A stretch of DNA of 64,000 bases. Source: Akanthomyces muscarius. Lineage: Eukaryota; Ascomycota; Sordariomycetes; Hypocreales; Cordycipitaceae. Shown here piece by piece: positions 34,056 through 44,568 of this stretch. The translations under genes were made by a program, and so were the position numbers. How positions within the stretch are numbered: the stretch's first letter is position 1; each line of letters starts with the position of its first letter. The notes beneath the pieces were generated by a model. The model was given only the letters and a program-made list of their open reading frames with translations. It did no database searches and was not told the origin of the DNA. The DNA is taken from positions 3,534,001 through 3,598,000 of the forward strand of contig NC_079242.1 in the NCBI RefSeq assembly GCF_028009165.1, given 5' to 3'.

Positions 34056-35848
34056 ATGATGGATTCGCGCCTTCTTTCCCCAACGCCTGGCCCTAGTGAG
34101 AGAGTGTCACGAAAGGTGACGGCGCCAAAGAAAGGTATGTAACTCTCTGTATTAAAAGTTTGTGTGCTTCGCTTTCTAACAATCTTGTAGCCAAGTCGAA
34201 GGCTACCTCCTCGAAGCAGAACACTTCTGCGAAGCGGAGTAGAAAGACGGCCTCAGAAGCCCACGCACCAATTCCCCCTTCTCGGAAGCGAAAGGCGGTG
34301 CCCAGTGGAACTGAGGGCCGTCAAGGCTCAGCGCAGCCGGTGCAAGAAGCCCGGCCAGCGAAGAGGGCCAAGACGAGCCGCGCGAGGAAGGCCGAAGCGC
34401 CCTCCCCCCCTGTCATCAACCAACGTGCCACCGAGACGGTTAATGTCTTTGTCTTCGGTGGTGGCGAAAATGGTGAATTGGGGCTGGGCCCAAAGGACAC
34501 TGGAGCGCTTCGACCGCGCAAAAACTTCTTTTTGGATCCCACTGAGGATTCGGCCCTGCATGTAACGACAATTGCATGCGGTGGTATGCACACGGTGGCC
34601 TTGACAGCGGACAACAAGGTCGTGACCTGGGGCGTGAACGACAACGACGCTCTGGGGAGGAACACGGACTGGGATGACGGCCTTCGCGATGTGGATGCCG
34701 AGTCGGACGATTCCGAGGGCGAGCTGAATCCCCTCGAGTCGACTCCCACGGCGATTGCGTCTGAGCACTTTGGCGCTGAGACGACGCTCGTGAGTGTCGC
34801 TGCGGGGGACAGCTGCAGCCTTGCTCTGACCAGCACTGGACTGGTCTATGGCTGGGGCACCTTCAGAGTATGTTCCACACTTTTCAACTTCCTTTTATTC
34901 TCTATTCTTACTTTATTTCAGGATCCCGAAGGCAACGAAAGGTTTGGGTATTCTGAGACTGGCGCGCTCATCAAGAAGCAGCCCACGCCCTTGCTCATCC
35001 AAGGGCTGGAAAAGATTACCCAGATTGCGTGCGGCGCCAATCACGCTCTTGCTCTTGACGTGAAGGGCAACATCTGGGGCTGGGGGTGCGGCCACCAGAA
35101 CCAATTTGGCCGCCGCCTGTTTGGCCGCCACCAGGACACCCTCCGCCCGCAGATTGTGCGCATCTGCCGCGGAAAGGCCGTGTACATTGCCTGCGGCGAG
35201 TACCACTGCTTCGCCGTGGACAAGAGCGACAACGTCTGGGGCTGGGGCCTGAACAGCTTCGGCGAGGCCGGCGACGTCAAGACTGCCGGGAGCGACGAGG
35301 CGCTTCTTCCCGCGCCCGTGAAGATCCCCGCGCTGTGCGGCAAGCAAGTGACGCAGCTTGCCGGCGGCGCGCACCACTCTGCCGCAGTCACGAAGAACGG
35401 CGACTGCTATGTCTGGGGCCGTCTGGACGGTGGCCAGATAGGCATCGAGCTCCCCGCCGAGCTGCTGGCAGACAAGCGCTACATTCGGTCCGATGAGCGC
35501 GGAAAGGCGCGCATCTGCCTCGTGCCGGCGCGTATCCCGACCATAGGCGCCGTGACGCACGTAGCATGCGGCACGGATCACACCCTGTTCATCAACAGGC
35601 AGAACATGGTCTTCGCGACGGGTTTTGGATCGGAGGGCCAGCTCGGCCAGGGAAACGAGGAGGACGTGCACTCGGCGAAGTGCGTGAGGTTCAAGGGGAA
35701 GCAGCTGGAGGAGCAGGTGTTTCTGTGGGTAGGCGCTGGAGGGCAGTTTTCGGTCGTGGCTGGGAAGCCCTTGCCGGATCGGCGAGCGCAGGTCTTGGCC
35801 GAGATGTCTGCTCGGCAAGCTGGCTGCGCCGGACGCTCGGAGGGCTGA
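34056..35848 (+). CDS. RCC1-family Ran guanine nucleotide exchange factor (Srm1/Pim1-like)
   Basis: The protein promotes nucleotide exchange on the Ran GTPase at chromatin and so sets the Ran-GTP gradient for nuclear transport. Exons 34056-34134, 34191-34867 and 34922-35848, about 560 residues. The second intron is 54 nt, so the unspliced frame is also open. The N-terminus is a lysine/arginine-rich, nuclear-localisation-like stretch. It is followed by RCC1 blades with repeated ACG-x-x-H-x-x-AL/AV and WGWG motifs (for example QIACGANHALALD, YIACGEYHCFAVD, HVACGTDHTLFI). An acidic insertion after NTDWDD (about 160-190) is typical of fungal members. Importin beta-1, which depends on the same gradient, is encoded 9 kb downstream, but the genes are not adjacent. 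Confidence 0.92.
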
Positions 35849-37201
35849 TGCTAACGGTAGCTTGATGGAACGGAAATTGGCTTATTTGGGCTTTTGAGGA
35901 GCACAGGTGACAGTTTCAGAGTTTCAAAAAGTTTCTAACCAGGGTCGACGAGCTTGAAGGAATGGAAATTGGCTTGCCTGGGCTTTTGAGGAGCCTAGCT
36001 GACCATTTCAGATATTCAAACGTTCGTTGGCAGGGTCGACCAGGCGTCATGCTGGACACAACTGCTCGAGGCGATGGACGAGATGAGCGAATGTTGAACA
36101 AACATTGCTCTGCGCACTCAGAATCTCAAGGGAAAAAAGAGAGCACACCAAGAGACGTCAGACCGGATCAGCGCTCTTGGCACTGGTGGATGAGCCCCAA
36201 GTTAGTCCAGATGTCCGCATGGCAGTGCTGCCCATCGCCTCCTTCACGTGGAACCTTTGGTCTGGATGTTTGGCTGGGATGTTTGGCTGGGATATTTTAG
36301 GTTGGAACATGGATATACCCGCTGATTTGCTAGTTGTGGGAAAAAAAATGCAACATTTTTTTCAGTTTTCGTTCTATATACTGTAGCATCTAAGTTGTGA
36401 TTGAAAGGTTATCATCTACTAGCATTAATGAGTACAGCTGACAATACACCCAAGCATTTACTCTATGGGTTTGCTGTTTGCTGTCTACTAATCTCGTACA
36501 TTTTCCAAGTATTGGCCTATTTTTTTATTTTTATTTTGTGTGCCGTCATTGTCCCTGTGTTCTTCCAAAAAGAAGGCCTTTGCCGCCCACTTCCCAATGG
36601 TTCTGTATTGGAACACTCACCGTTTTGTTTTGACTACGTAGCATCACACGAATCATACTGTTACTCAGCTGTGGATTTCTGGTAGCTCGAAGCATGGTGT
36701 TACAAATCATATAGTCATGCGTTTGTATAGGGTACTCACCACTGCAGTCGCTAGGTACAGAATTAATATATATAGAGCGGCAAGCGGATTCCAGCACTAT
36801 CTAGTCTATTATGGTGGCGGCTTCCGTGGGCTCAGATTGCAGCGAGGACAGAACCCCAATTTCATTGTAATATTGGTTCGCAGGCACTCATAGTCTGACA
36901 GAGTCCTGATACTACCAATGTAAAACCGCCGGCAAGATCCCGTACCGCAAGTACCCGTCCTGGCAACTCCCGTAACGATCTTGTGCGCGACAACACTGCA
37001 AAAATGAAACAATATTTAACACAAATAAACATATAGCTGGGTTTAAAAATCGAAAAGTTGCATTTTGCTTCAAGAAGAAACCTCTCCCTGACAAGTGGAC
37101 CGTTCATCTTTACATCCTCTGTTTTGTAAGCATCTACAGCAGCTAGCCGAGAGCCACGGAACTAACACTTATACAGCACCCGTCGCGAGCCAAGCTGAAA
37201 C
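35849..37201. other. Spacer with a 92-bp imperfect tandem duplication
   Basis: No gene is supported. A duplication at 35860-36043 and a smaller GGATGTTTGGCTG repeat near 36265-36292 are the only structures seen. AT-rich sequence from about 36340 to 36560. Confidence 0.5.
35860..36043 (+). repeat. Imperfect tandem repeat, period 92 bp, two copies
   Basis: Copy 1 starts GCTTGATGGAACGGAAATTG (35860) and copy 2 starts GCTTGAAGGAATGGAAATTG (35952). Both continue with GGGCTTTTGAGGAGC, a TTTCAGA segment and AGGGTCGAC. It lies directly after the RCC1 stop, so copy 1 falls in its 3' UTR. Confidence 0.85.
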
Positions 37202-37426
37202 ATGTGCAAAGAGCTCTTCACGTCGACCAGTTATATATGCGGATGCGTCGAGCGCGACTTTGATTCGACCCAGCCCGATGACTGTAGGAACTGCGGCGTG
37301 ATCCGGCGGCGCCGTTGCATCGGTGAGAGATGGTACCCTTTTCCATGCACCCGCTGCGTCAGTCGCTACGATTGGACCGTGGATGAGCAAGGCATCTGGA
37401 GCCGCAAGACAAGGCCGGCTGCTTAG
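37202..37426 (+). CDS. Small Met-Cys cysteine-rich protein, family member 1
   Basis: A 74-residue unspliced protein. It begins Met-Cys, has ICGC near residue 12, further cysteines at DDCRNC, then PCTRC followed by W, WTVDEQGIWS. The same skeleton (MC, C-x-H or C-x-C, PCxxC, then W...D/G...W) recurs in four further genes downstream on the same strand. No signal peptide. Paired CxxC motifs suggest a metal-binding mini-domain. Function is unknown. Confidence 0.55.
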   Translation: MCKELFTSTSYICGCVERDFDSTQPDDCRNCGVIRRRRCIGERWYPFPCTRCVSRYDWTVDEQGIWSRKTRPAA

Positions 37427-37935
37427 GTAATTCTGAACCTGGGTGTGTCGCCTGAAAAGGACGTTGCTTAGCGACCTCCAATTTAGTGAAGAGTGATTTT
37501 CTATCATTACTTTCCGTCGGTGTTTTGTAGAGTAGTAAATGATTTGAGAAATCGGTAAACTGAAAACGTCACCAGACGCCTAAGCCACGCTAGGCCCTGC
37601 GAGCTATTAAGCCTCTTCGGTCGCCGACGCCCCATCAATCTGGAGAACTCAATCGTCTTCTTATAAACAGCTTTCCTTCTAAGGCCCATGATCCCTGTGG
37701 TTTCTCGTCGCCCGCCCCGTAACTAGCTGGACCCTCCACGCCCTGCTAAGCCCTGCAGTTGCGCCCCCGGTGTCCTCGGCCCAGCTTATAAGTTGCCTGC
37801 CAAGACATGACAACGGCAGAGCTCTACTGCAACGCCCTGGCCAAAACTTAAATAGCAGACTACATCCAGGGCGTTTTTCTTTTCAGCACCGCCAAGGTCG
37901 GATCCAAGCTTAACGGTAGCAACTAAGAATTAAAA
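37427..37935. other. Spacer of about 500 bases
   Basis: Nothing recognised apart from leader sequence for the gene at 37936. Confidence 0.45.
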
Positions 37936-38700
37936 ATGGAAAACAAGACGGAGCACGATACTCTGCCTCCCTACGAGGCGACCCCCAACGCAGCACCACC
38001 ATACCAAGTCCGTTCCCATGATGACGTCCTGGACGATCCCACTGTCGAACCGACAATATTCATTCTCGCCGGACAGGCAATCCACGCAGAGACGGCCTAT
38101 TCCCCCGCCGCCTACGAATTGAACCGCGCCGTCGCCACACTCACCAAGTCGACCGAAAAGGTCGAGTTCCAGCGTGTAGACCAAGTCATCAGCGCCGCCT
38201 CCTCTGACGGCGCGCCGACTGTCAAGAGCCGCCGCCGCCACCTCTACGACCTCCGGCGCACCGTCAAGCAGCCGCGCATCGGCTTCTCCCGTTCGCGCTC
38301 CAACTCCGACGCACCCGAGTACTACATCCACAGCATGTCGTCCCGGCGGACGCTCGGCCACGTCGGGCTCTCCAAGTCGCGCCACGGGGGGTTCGCCGCG
38401 GGCTTCACCGCGGTGCCCGTAAGCGTTGCGACGACAAGCCAGGCGCGCTTCGCGGAGCACAAGCCGCCGCTGTTTGCGCTCCGCCGGACCAAGGACCGCT
38501 CCCAGTGGGTGGCGGCGGACGGCGACGAGACAGTCGCGATTGAGGACGCGGCGGACGAGCAGCAGCGGTTGATCTTGATGAAGGCGATGCCGAGGAAGGA
38601 GGTGGATGCGCTGGTGGCGCTGTGGTGCTGCAGCATCTGGCAGGATGCGGCTGAGAGGGCGGAAGAGGCACGTCATGAGGTCGGGGGTAGTAAGTGGTGA
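37936..38700 (+). CDS. Unknown fungal protein, 254 residues
   Basis: A single-exon frame with strong codon bias (GC3). The N-terminus has LPPY (10-13) and APPY motifs, as in many fungal proteins that precede a lipid-binding or tubby-like fold. It continues with beta-strand-like segments IFILAGQAIHAETAY, RRRHLYDLRR and YYIHSMSSRRTLGHVGLSKS. It ends with VAIEDAADEQQRLILMKAM, DALVALWCCSIWQDAAE and a variable tail. I recognise this as a type of conserved ascomycete hypothetical, possibly tubby/LURP-like, but no function can be assigned. It interrupts the Met-Cys family cluster. Confidence 0.75.
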   Translation: MENKTEHDTLPPYEATPNAAPPYQVRSHDDVLDDPTVEPTIFILAGQAIHAETAYSPAAYELNRAVATLTKSTEKVEFQRVDQVISAASSDGAPTVKSRRRHLYDLRRTVKQPRIGFSRSRSNSDAPEYYIHSMSSRRTLGHVGLSKSRHGGFAAGFTAVPVSVATTSQARFAEHKPPLFALRRTKDRSQWVAADGDETVAIEDAADEQQRLILMKAMPRKEVDALVALWCCSIWQDAAERAEEARHEVGGSKW

Positions 38701-39258
38701 CATTGCAGCGTGATGAGAGAGATGTATGCTAACTTGTGTTACTAGGTTCCTTTACGAGAAAAATGGACAGAGGACGGGGTGTATATCTCGGGACAAAAAT
38801 TGACTATTAGCGACGAGAATGGCTGACATTGCGTTCATTGGGTGGCTTCCAAGATTTTATAGATACCACACAATTATATTCCTACTGGTTGATTTAAGCC
38901 AAAACATACGCCTCATCCAGGCCGATGTCGCGATGCATCTCGGTAGACGCTGCTTCATGTGCTACTTGGGCTGCTGTGATTGTGCGATGGTTACATTGGA
39001 GCGCCGGGAGCTTGGGTCAAAAACGGATTCTGTCGCTTTCTTTTCTTTATTTCAGGTTTCTTTCTTCCCGTCTGCGCACGGGATTCTTTCTGCCTAAATG
39101 TTGGTTGAGGTAAGCTATCCCATCTCCCGTCTTTGCCAGCACCGCCACTGCCCTGCATCCCTTTCAAGAAAAGCACCACAAGACGCATTTGCCCTATTTC
39201 TTATCGAGATCAACGGCATATACGCCTTCTTGGAAGGAAAGTAGCGAAAGGGCACAGA
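38701..39258. other. Spacer before family member 2
   Basis: About 560 bases. The short frames at 38819-39113 are unconvincing. No structure seen. Confidence 0.4.
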
Positions 39259-39540
39259 ATGTGCGAACAAGTCCCAAACTACGTCGAGCACCGATGCGGA
39301 CACCCTCGCAAATCCACGACCTCTGTCGTCCGGCGATGCCTCAAGGCGCGGGAGCAATCGGACTGGGAAACCTGTGGTAATTTGTGGGAGGGTCCTGAGA
39401 ACCCGCTCATTGCTCCTACTAAACTACCCGTCCCGTGCAAGGCGTGTAGGATGGATCGATCCTGGGTCGAATACACAGACAAGGAGGGGCAAGTCCGGTG
39501 GAGGAAGACTGTCGGTTCCATTAAGCCAATATTCAATTGA
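39259..39540 (+). CDS. Small Met-Cys cysteine-rich protein, family member 2
   Basis: A 93-residue protein starting at the internal ATG 39259, chosen because the Met-Cys start is shared by all five relatives; the frame is open further upstream to 39133. It has RCGHP near residue 13 (C-x-H type), two spaced single cysteines, then PCKACRMDRSW and GQVRWRK. Unspliced. No signal peptide or membrane segment. Confidence 0.55.
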   Translation: MCEQVPNYVEHRCGHPRKSTTSVVRRCLKAREQSDWETCGNLWEGPENPLIAPTKLPVPCKACRMDRSWVEYTDKEGQVRWRKTVGSIKPIFN

Positions 39541-39805
39541 ATGATGCTCTTACAAGTATGCCTAGTTGAAGTATTTCTTTGTTGAATGTCGCCTCCTTTC
39601 AAAGGGTCTATGTAACTCATTGGTCTTGGTAGGTTTTTACTTCGGTAGCATCCTGCCGTAGCTTTCGCGGTACAATGAAAGAATCAAAGAGTAAAAGATT
39701 AGGACAGTGCATGCCAATAAACACTATTTATACGCCGAAGCCTCTCGCGGCCACGATGAGTCTTACACAACATCTTACACAACATCACTCTGAGCTCCGG
39801 CCAAA

Positions 39806-40165
39806 ATGTGCCAAACGCTCAAGCTCTACTACAACTACAAAATGTGCGGCCACTCGACCGTGGCTCCCGCCCGCATGGTCGGCCCGCCTTGCAAAATCGC
39901 CAACTCCTACAAGCCCAGCCAATTTTACTGTCCAGTTGACTTCGCCGAGTGGAAAACCGAGATTCAAGACTTGAATGAGCCTTGCTTGTCGTGCAAGCAG
40001 ACTAGCCATTGGTTCCTACTCATGGACAAGAATGGAAAGGGGAAGTGGTCGGCACAGACGCCGATCGCGTTTGATCATGGGGAATCTGATATCCGGAAGC
40101 CCTGGGAAAAGTTTAGACTTCCATTTCGTAAAGAAAAATGGCCGTCAGACGTGAAGAAAGGTTAA
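39806..40165 (+). CDS. Small Met-Cys cysteine-rich protein, family member 3
   Basis: 119 residues: Met-Cys start, MCGHS near residue 14, PPCK, FYCP, then EPCLSCKQTSHW and a GKGKW segment, followed by a charged tail of about 35 residues missing from members 1 and 4. Member 2 lies only 265 bases upstream, consistent with tandem duplication followed by heavy divergence. Confidence 0.55.
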   Translation: MCQTLKLYYNYKMCGHSTVAPARMVGPPCKIANSYKPSQFYCPVDFAEWKTEIQDLNEPCLSCKQTSHWFLLMDKNGKGKWSAQTPIAFDHGESDIRKPWEKFRLPFRKEKWPSDVKKG

Positions 40166-41629
40166 ATATCTGGGCATATTCATGGTGAGTTTGCAGTTTT
40201 AGCTGTTTCATTTAGCATTTGTAACCTGCATCACAATTGTGAGACTCCTGCCAGTCTTGTTTCAAAATTGAAGAAGAGAGAAATGGTTTGTTTAACACAG
40301 ACGATTTTAGTTCGCAGTCCAAGTTCTAACAGAAATCAAATCGGTACATGTCTGCAAAAGAGTTGGAGAGCGTATCGCTCAGGTTCTCGCACAGTGGCTG
40401 TCCTTGACTCGAGGATCATGATGGAGCCAAGTGTCTTGCCTCACTGAGTGCGGCTGTCATTTAACAGCACACGTTTTTCGTCATTCTTTCCGTTGGGGAA
40501 GAATCCCAGCGGGTAAGCTATAGCACCTCCGCTAAGTGTTCCATCCTTACATACATGATGGCGTTTCAGTGTAAGTGCGCGACAGAGCAAAAGCGCATCT
40601 CCCAACAGGCCAGGCCTTCCGCCATGGAAGCGAAAAGTATAAGTGTTCTCAGCGCTGAGTTCGTCTGTAATCGGCTCTTTCAGCGCTTAAGATGCTATTT
40701 CTCTGCTGCGGTGGATTTAATGGCTGTAAATTGTGCCGTTTGTGATAGTCGGCGATGGCGTCATGTAGTCGACCGCCGTAGGAGCGCGCTTCGCGTGACT
40801 CTGCACCAGTCGAAGGTCGCCGATGCACAGCGACGCATCAGACCTCTGTCAATGAAAGGCTTTGCTGGGATCGACTCAGGTCAACGCACCATTATCTGGA
40901 GGCACAGGATTGGAGTTGGAACAAGGCGATTCGGCGTCGGTGTCACCGGTAGTGTGAACAACCAACACGGCCCGGCCTCAGCTAGACTCGAGGGCAGTGT
41001 TGCATTTACCACTACGCCAGGATATCAGAAACGCGTGGTAACGCACAAGAAGCGAAGGAAAATTTATATTGCTTACGCATATTACTTACGGGCCGTACGT
41101 AGGAGCCCGTCCACCTGTAACCACTTATGCGCGCGGGTGCATGGTGCTACCATGTCTCGTAATGTCTTCTAAACCCTCTCTTCCAGCCCCGATTAAATGT
41201 TGTAAAAAGGCTGCTTTTTGTATTATGATGACCACCGTGTTTTATGGCTATCCAGCAGAAAGAAAAATGAATGGCACTCAAATCAGGCAGCCTCGGTGCC
41301 GTGATGCTGTTCTTTGTATCCTGCCATCTTGAGTATGAGCACAAACACAAGTGTGTACCACAACAAAAAGCAACTCAACCCACACCCCATCAAAAGCCAT
41401 TGGTAGCAACAAACCGATCTCTCTCTTTGTCAAAATAGTAGTGCGATCTCGAAATCTAGTATAAACTTTGTAGACAAAGCACAGTCATTGAAACATATAA
41501 CAGAGCACGTTCCCTCACCTTCGACGAAAAATTCTTCAACATCCACAACTTCTCCCAGCTCTCAACGCACCCACGCCATCACCCGAGACATTTATTTTGG
41601 CCTTTACAAAGCATTGATTATCATTCGCA
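40166..41629. other. 1.5-kb spacer within the Met-Cys family cluster
   Basis: The 205-residue frame at 40555-41172 has no domain, no relative nearby and atypical composition, so I do not annotate it. Nothing else is seen. Confidence 0.4.
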
Positions 41630-41854
41630 ATGTGTCTCCGCAGGAGGGTTGTCGTCAAGTATACGGTCTGCGAGCACAGTCGAAGGGCGAACATTGACGT
41701 TCCTTGCCCGGCGGCCCCAAACTGCAGCGTCAAGGCCTCCAAATATTACCGCGGAACTTGTAGTGTACCTTGTACACGATGCCTACCTGAATGGGACTGT
41801 GAGCTAGACGAAAATGGCAACCCGATGTGGGTGAAGCTGAGCGAAACTGTGTAA
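41630..41854 (+). CDS. Small Met-Cys cysteine-rich protein, family member 4
   Basis: 74 residues, closest in length to member 1. Met-Cys start; VCEHS near residue 14; VPCPAAPNCS; then VPCTRCLPEWDCELDENGNP and MW. The PCTRC...W...DE.G...W end matches member 1 best. Unspliced. Confidence 0.55.
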   Translation: MCLRRRVVVKYTVCEHSRRANIDVPCPAAPNCSVKASKYYRGTCSVPCTRCLPEWDCELDENGNPMWVKLSETV

Positions 41855-42475
41855 GAAGACCTGTATGGCTAGGGTTCGAAGAGGTATAGGTGCGTTATCC
41901 CAATTCCAGTTATTCGTTGATTTTGCTTGTCTAGATTTTCGCCCGGAAACTCTGATTGCTTGAGACAACGTGCAAAGCGACAGCCGTTATCGGACTGAGC
42001 GCCGTACTACTCGGCGTGTATGGCGTGAGGCGTCCGGCAGGCTGTGATGCCTGATGGACAGCTGTCACTTTGAAAGCAGACCAGATTGCGGGACTAATAC
42101 AGTATCTAGTGACGAGAGGCTAGGAAGCTATGCACTCAGTCACGGTAGGACTGCGCATCGGGTGATCACGCGAGCGCCACCGCAGCTTCGTGATACTGTC
42201 GAGCATGGTGCCACATGGCGCCTTGTTTCTTTCTTGTTCTCAGATATATAAATGGAAACATCAACACATCTCAGGTTCTTGACTCTTGCCTACCATAGTA
42301 TCTTGACAGTCCATGCCAGCCAATGCCCGCGCATAGCCGAAAACAAAAACCTCACACAGCGGTTACAGTTGCTGTGTTGTACAAAATCGGGCACAGTATT
42401 CCAGCGACTGGGTTACAAAAGGTCGCGATAAATCATTTGGCTGATCATATCTACGTTGCGCAAATACAGGGAAAC
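41855..42475. other. Spacer before family member 5
   Basis: About 620 bases. The upstream extension of the member 5 frame (from 42323) does not resemble the family and is treated as leader. Confidence 0.4.
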
Positions 42476-42883
42476 ATGTGCAGAAGACTATTTCACCACG
42501 CCATGTTCATATGCGAGCACTCCGAGGATGTAATGTATGCAGTCGAGTATTGCGGACGTCGGTGCCAGGGCTACTGTACCCGTCCAAGAGAGGAGATTGT
42601 ATACATGCAACTCGTGGACGAACCTTGCAGGGAATGCCAACACAACTACGTGTGGATTCAAGTACCATACGAGTACGGGTGGCGCTGGGTAACGGTCACT
42701 GCGTGGATGGAGGAACCGACAAATCGCGACACGGAGGAAGGACGGAGGCGGCAGGGAGCATGGGACACAATAGCAACGCCGGAACCGATCGTTATTCCGG
42801 AGGAGGAGTGGGAGGAATGGCGAAATGACGAGGAGCCATACCTGGAGGACGACGACGATCCACCGCCTCCTTATTCGCCTTGA
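42476..42883 (+). CDS. Small Met-Cys cysteine-rich protein, family member 5
   Basis: 135 residues. Met-Cys start; FICEHS near residue 13; YCGRRCQGYC; then EPCRECQHNYVW and GWRW. It differs from the others in a long acidic, proline-rich C-terminal extension ending DDDDPPPPYSP, which contains a PPxY motif (PPPY) of the kind bound by WW domains. Function is unknown. Confidence 0.55.
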   Translation: MCRRLFHHAMFICEHSEDVMYAVEYCGRRCQGYCTRPREEIVYMQLVDEPCRECQHNYVWIQVPYEYGWRWVTVTAWMEEPTNRDTEEGRRRQGAWDTIATPEPIVIPEEEWEEWRNDEEPYLEDDDDPPPPYSP

Positions 42884-44568
42884 GTCGCGTGAAGGGGAGG
42901 ATAGGGCGGTGATTTGACATTTTAGATGGTGCATTAAAAGCATTGATTTAGCGAATATATGAAGACAAGGTATCATACGAAAGTGAAAAACGACGAGGTT
43001 CTTGGTAGGCGAGCAGATGTGTAGTCGCGAAATCGTGTGCTTGAATAGGCAAGCTGGTCTAAACTGCCACAAGCAGATGTGCAAGGCGTGGCTGGCATTA
43101 GGCTGATCGCGGTGCACGATGGGCTAGTGCAGGATTAATGCTGTGCACGACGGCGCATGCACACTCTGCACTGGCAGCGTGCACTGTGCTCAGGTGTGGC
43201 GTACAGTGTGAAGAGTGCACCGCACTTGTGCTTGAACCCTTGTCCACTCTGGCCCTTCACGTACGGTGGCAGTTTCTAGCCGCCACTGTGCCGGTTGTGC
43301 CACGGCGACGCGCACAGAATCTACAGTGCGAGGAAGAGCGCGTTGTCTGACAAGGCCCGGTCTGGCGTCTGGTTGCCCGGAGAGGTCCCGCTGTGCCCCT
43401 CATTGATTGTTGACATTGCAATTTCCAGTTCAACAACAAAGGTCAAAGACCTCGGAAAAGGCGTGTCGGCCGTATTTCTTGGACAAGAGGAAAAATTATG
43501 CTGTTGGGGATCAAGGAGATGCATCGTAGATCTAGGAACAGCCCGTGAAGCAAATCGGGAGAGCGTCGCGTGGGCACAAAGCGGATGGTGGTGCCCTGGC
43601 AAGGCTTGCAGCGTGCAGTGTTTTGTTTGGAGGGCCCCTGCGCCACGGGCCAACGCGGCGGCGTGCCAGCTTTGCCCAGCTTTCTCTGGGGTACTTGTAC
43701 CGTTGCACGTACGTGGTGCTGGTACCTACAGTACCGAACCTAGGTACTTTGCCTGTAGCATCTGCCCTGACAGCCTGTCGAAGCCTGTGGAATTATTACG
43801 TCGCCTCTGCTGCCCTGCCCTGCCGCGCCTCATTTTAATGCAGCTGTTCTGCCGACCCCAAAATTAAGGAGAGGTGTTGGACAAGGCAGGCTCCCTGGAC
43901 CAGACTTTGCTTCTTTCTCACCGGTGTCGAAAATAGTCAGCAGCTTCATTTCCACCGACTTTCAACCTGCTGCAGCCCGTACTTTTGCCCTGCCCGCGCG
44001 CGTTCTGCCGTCGACGTTGTCTCCGCGACGCCCCGTCCAGCGGTTTTGGGTCTGTCTGGGAGACAGCAAGTTTTAGCTTTTTTTCCTTGTCGCCCTTCGA
44101 TTAGCTTCTGCGACCTGTAATTGACGTGAAAATAGCGGTGCCCGAGGTGCTGGATGCCCTGTAAACGCCCCCTAAACACCCAACCCGCAGCGCCCTGTCA
44201 GTGTGTGTCGCAGCGAAACTGCGCTGCATCTCGCTACGGTGCAAAGTGGAAACGGTACTTGCATCAGCGGCAGAGTTGGCTGTGAAATTCCCGCAAAAGG
44301 GCAGACTGTGTCAGGTACCTCCTCCGCCCTGGCTGCGTCCAGCGTTAATGCCTTGCCTCGCCCCAGCTTTCCACTGCCATCCTCGCTCTCCTCCTGCTGC
44401 ACCATCAACCCCCCAATTCCGCTTTGGGCGTCCCGTTCTCTTTTTTTCCTGCTTCCTTCATTTACTCTTGACTTCTCCCCACCATTCCTTTTTCTCCTCG
44501 CCTGTCTGCCGTAATAGAGGACTTTTTCTTTTGAAGCCGCATGACGACTTTCTTCACATCTTGCCATC
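42884..44568. other. Long promoter/leader region of the importin gene
   Basis: 1.7 kb without a supported gene. It includes GTACCTA/CCTAGGTA motifs near 43719-43745 and a long pyrimidine-rich tract (about 44320-44520) typical of a strongly expressed fungal promoter and leader. Confidence 0.5.

Noticed and set aside
40555..41172. 205-residue open frame among the Met-Cys family genes
   Set aside because: It lacks the family signature, domains and coding-like composition.
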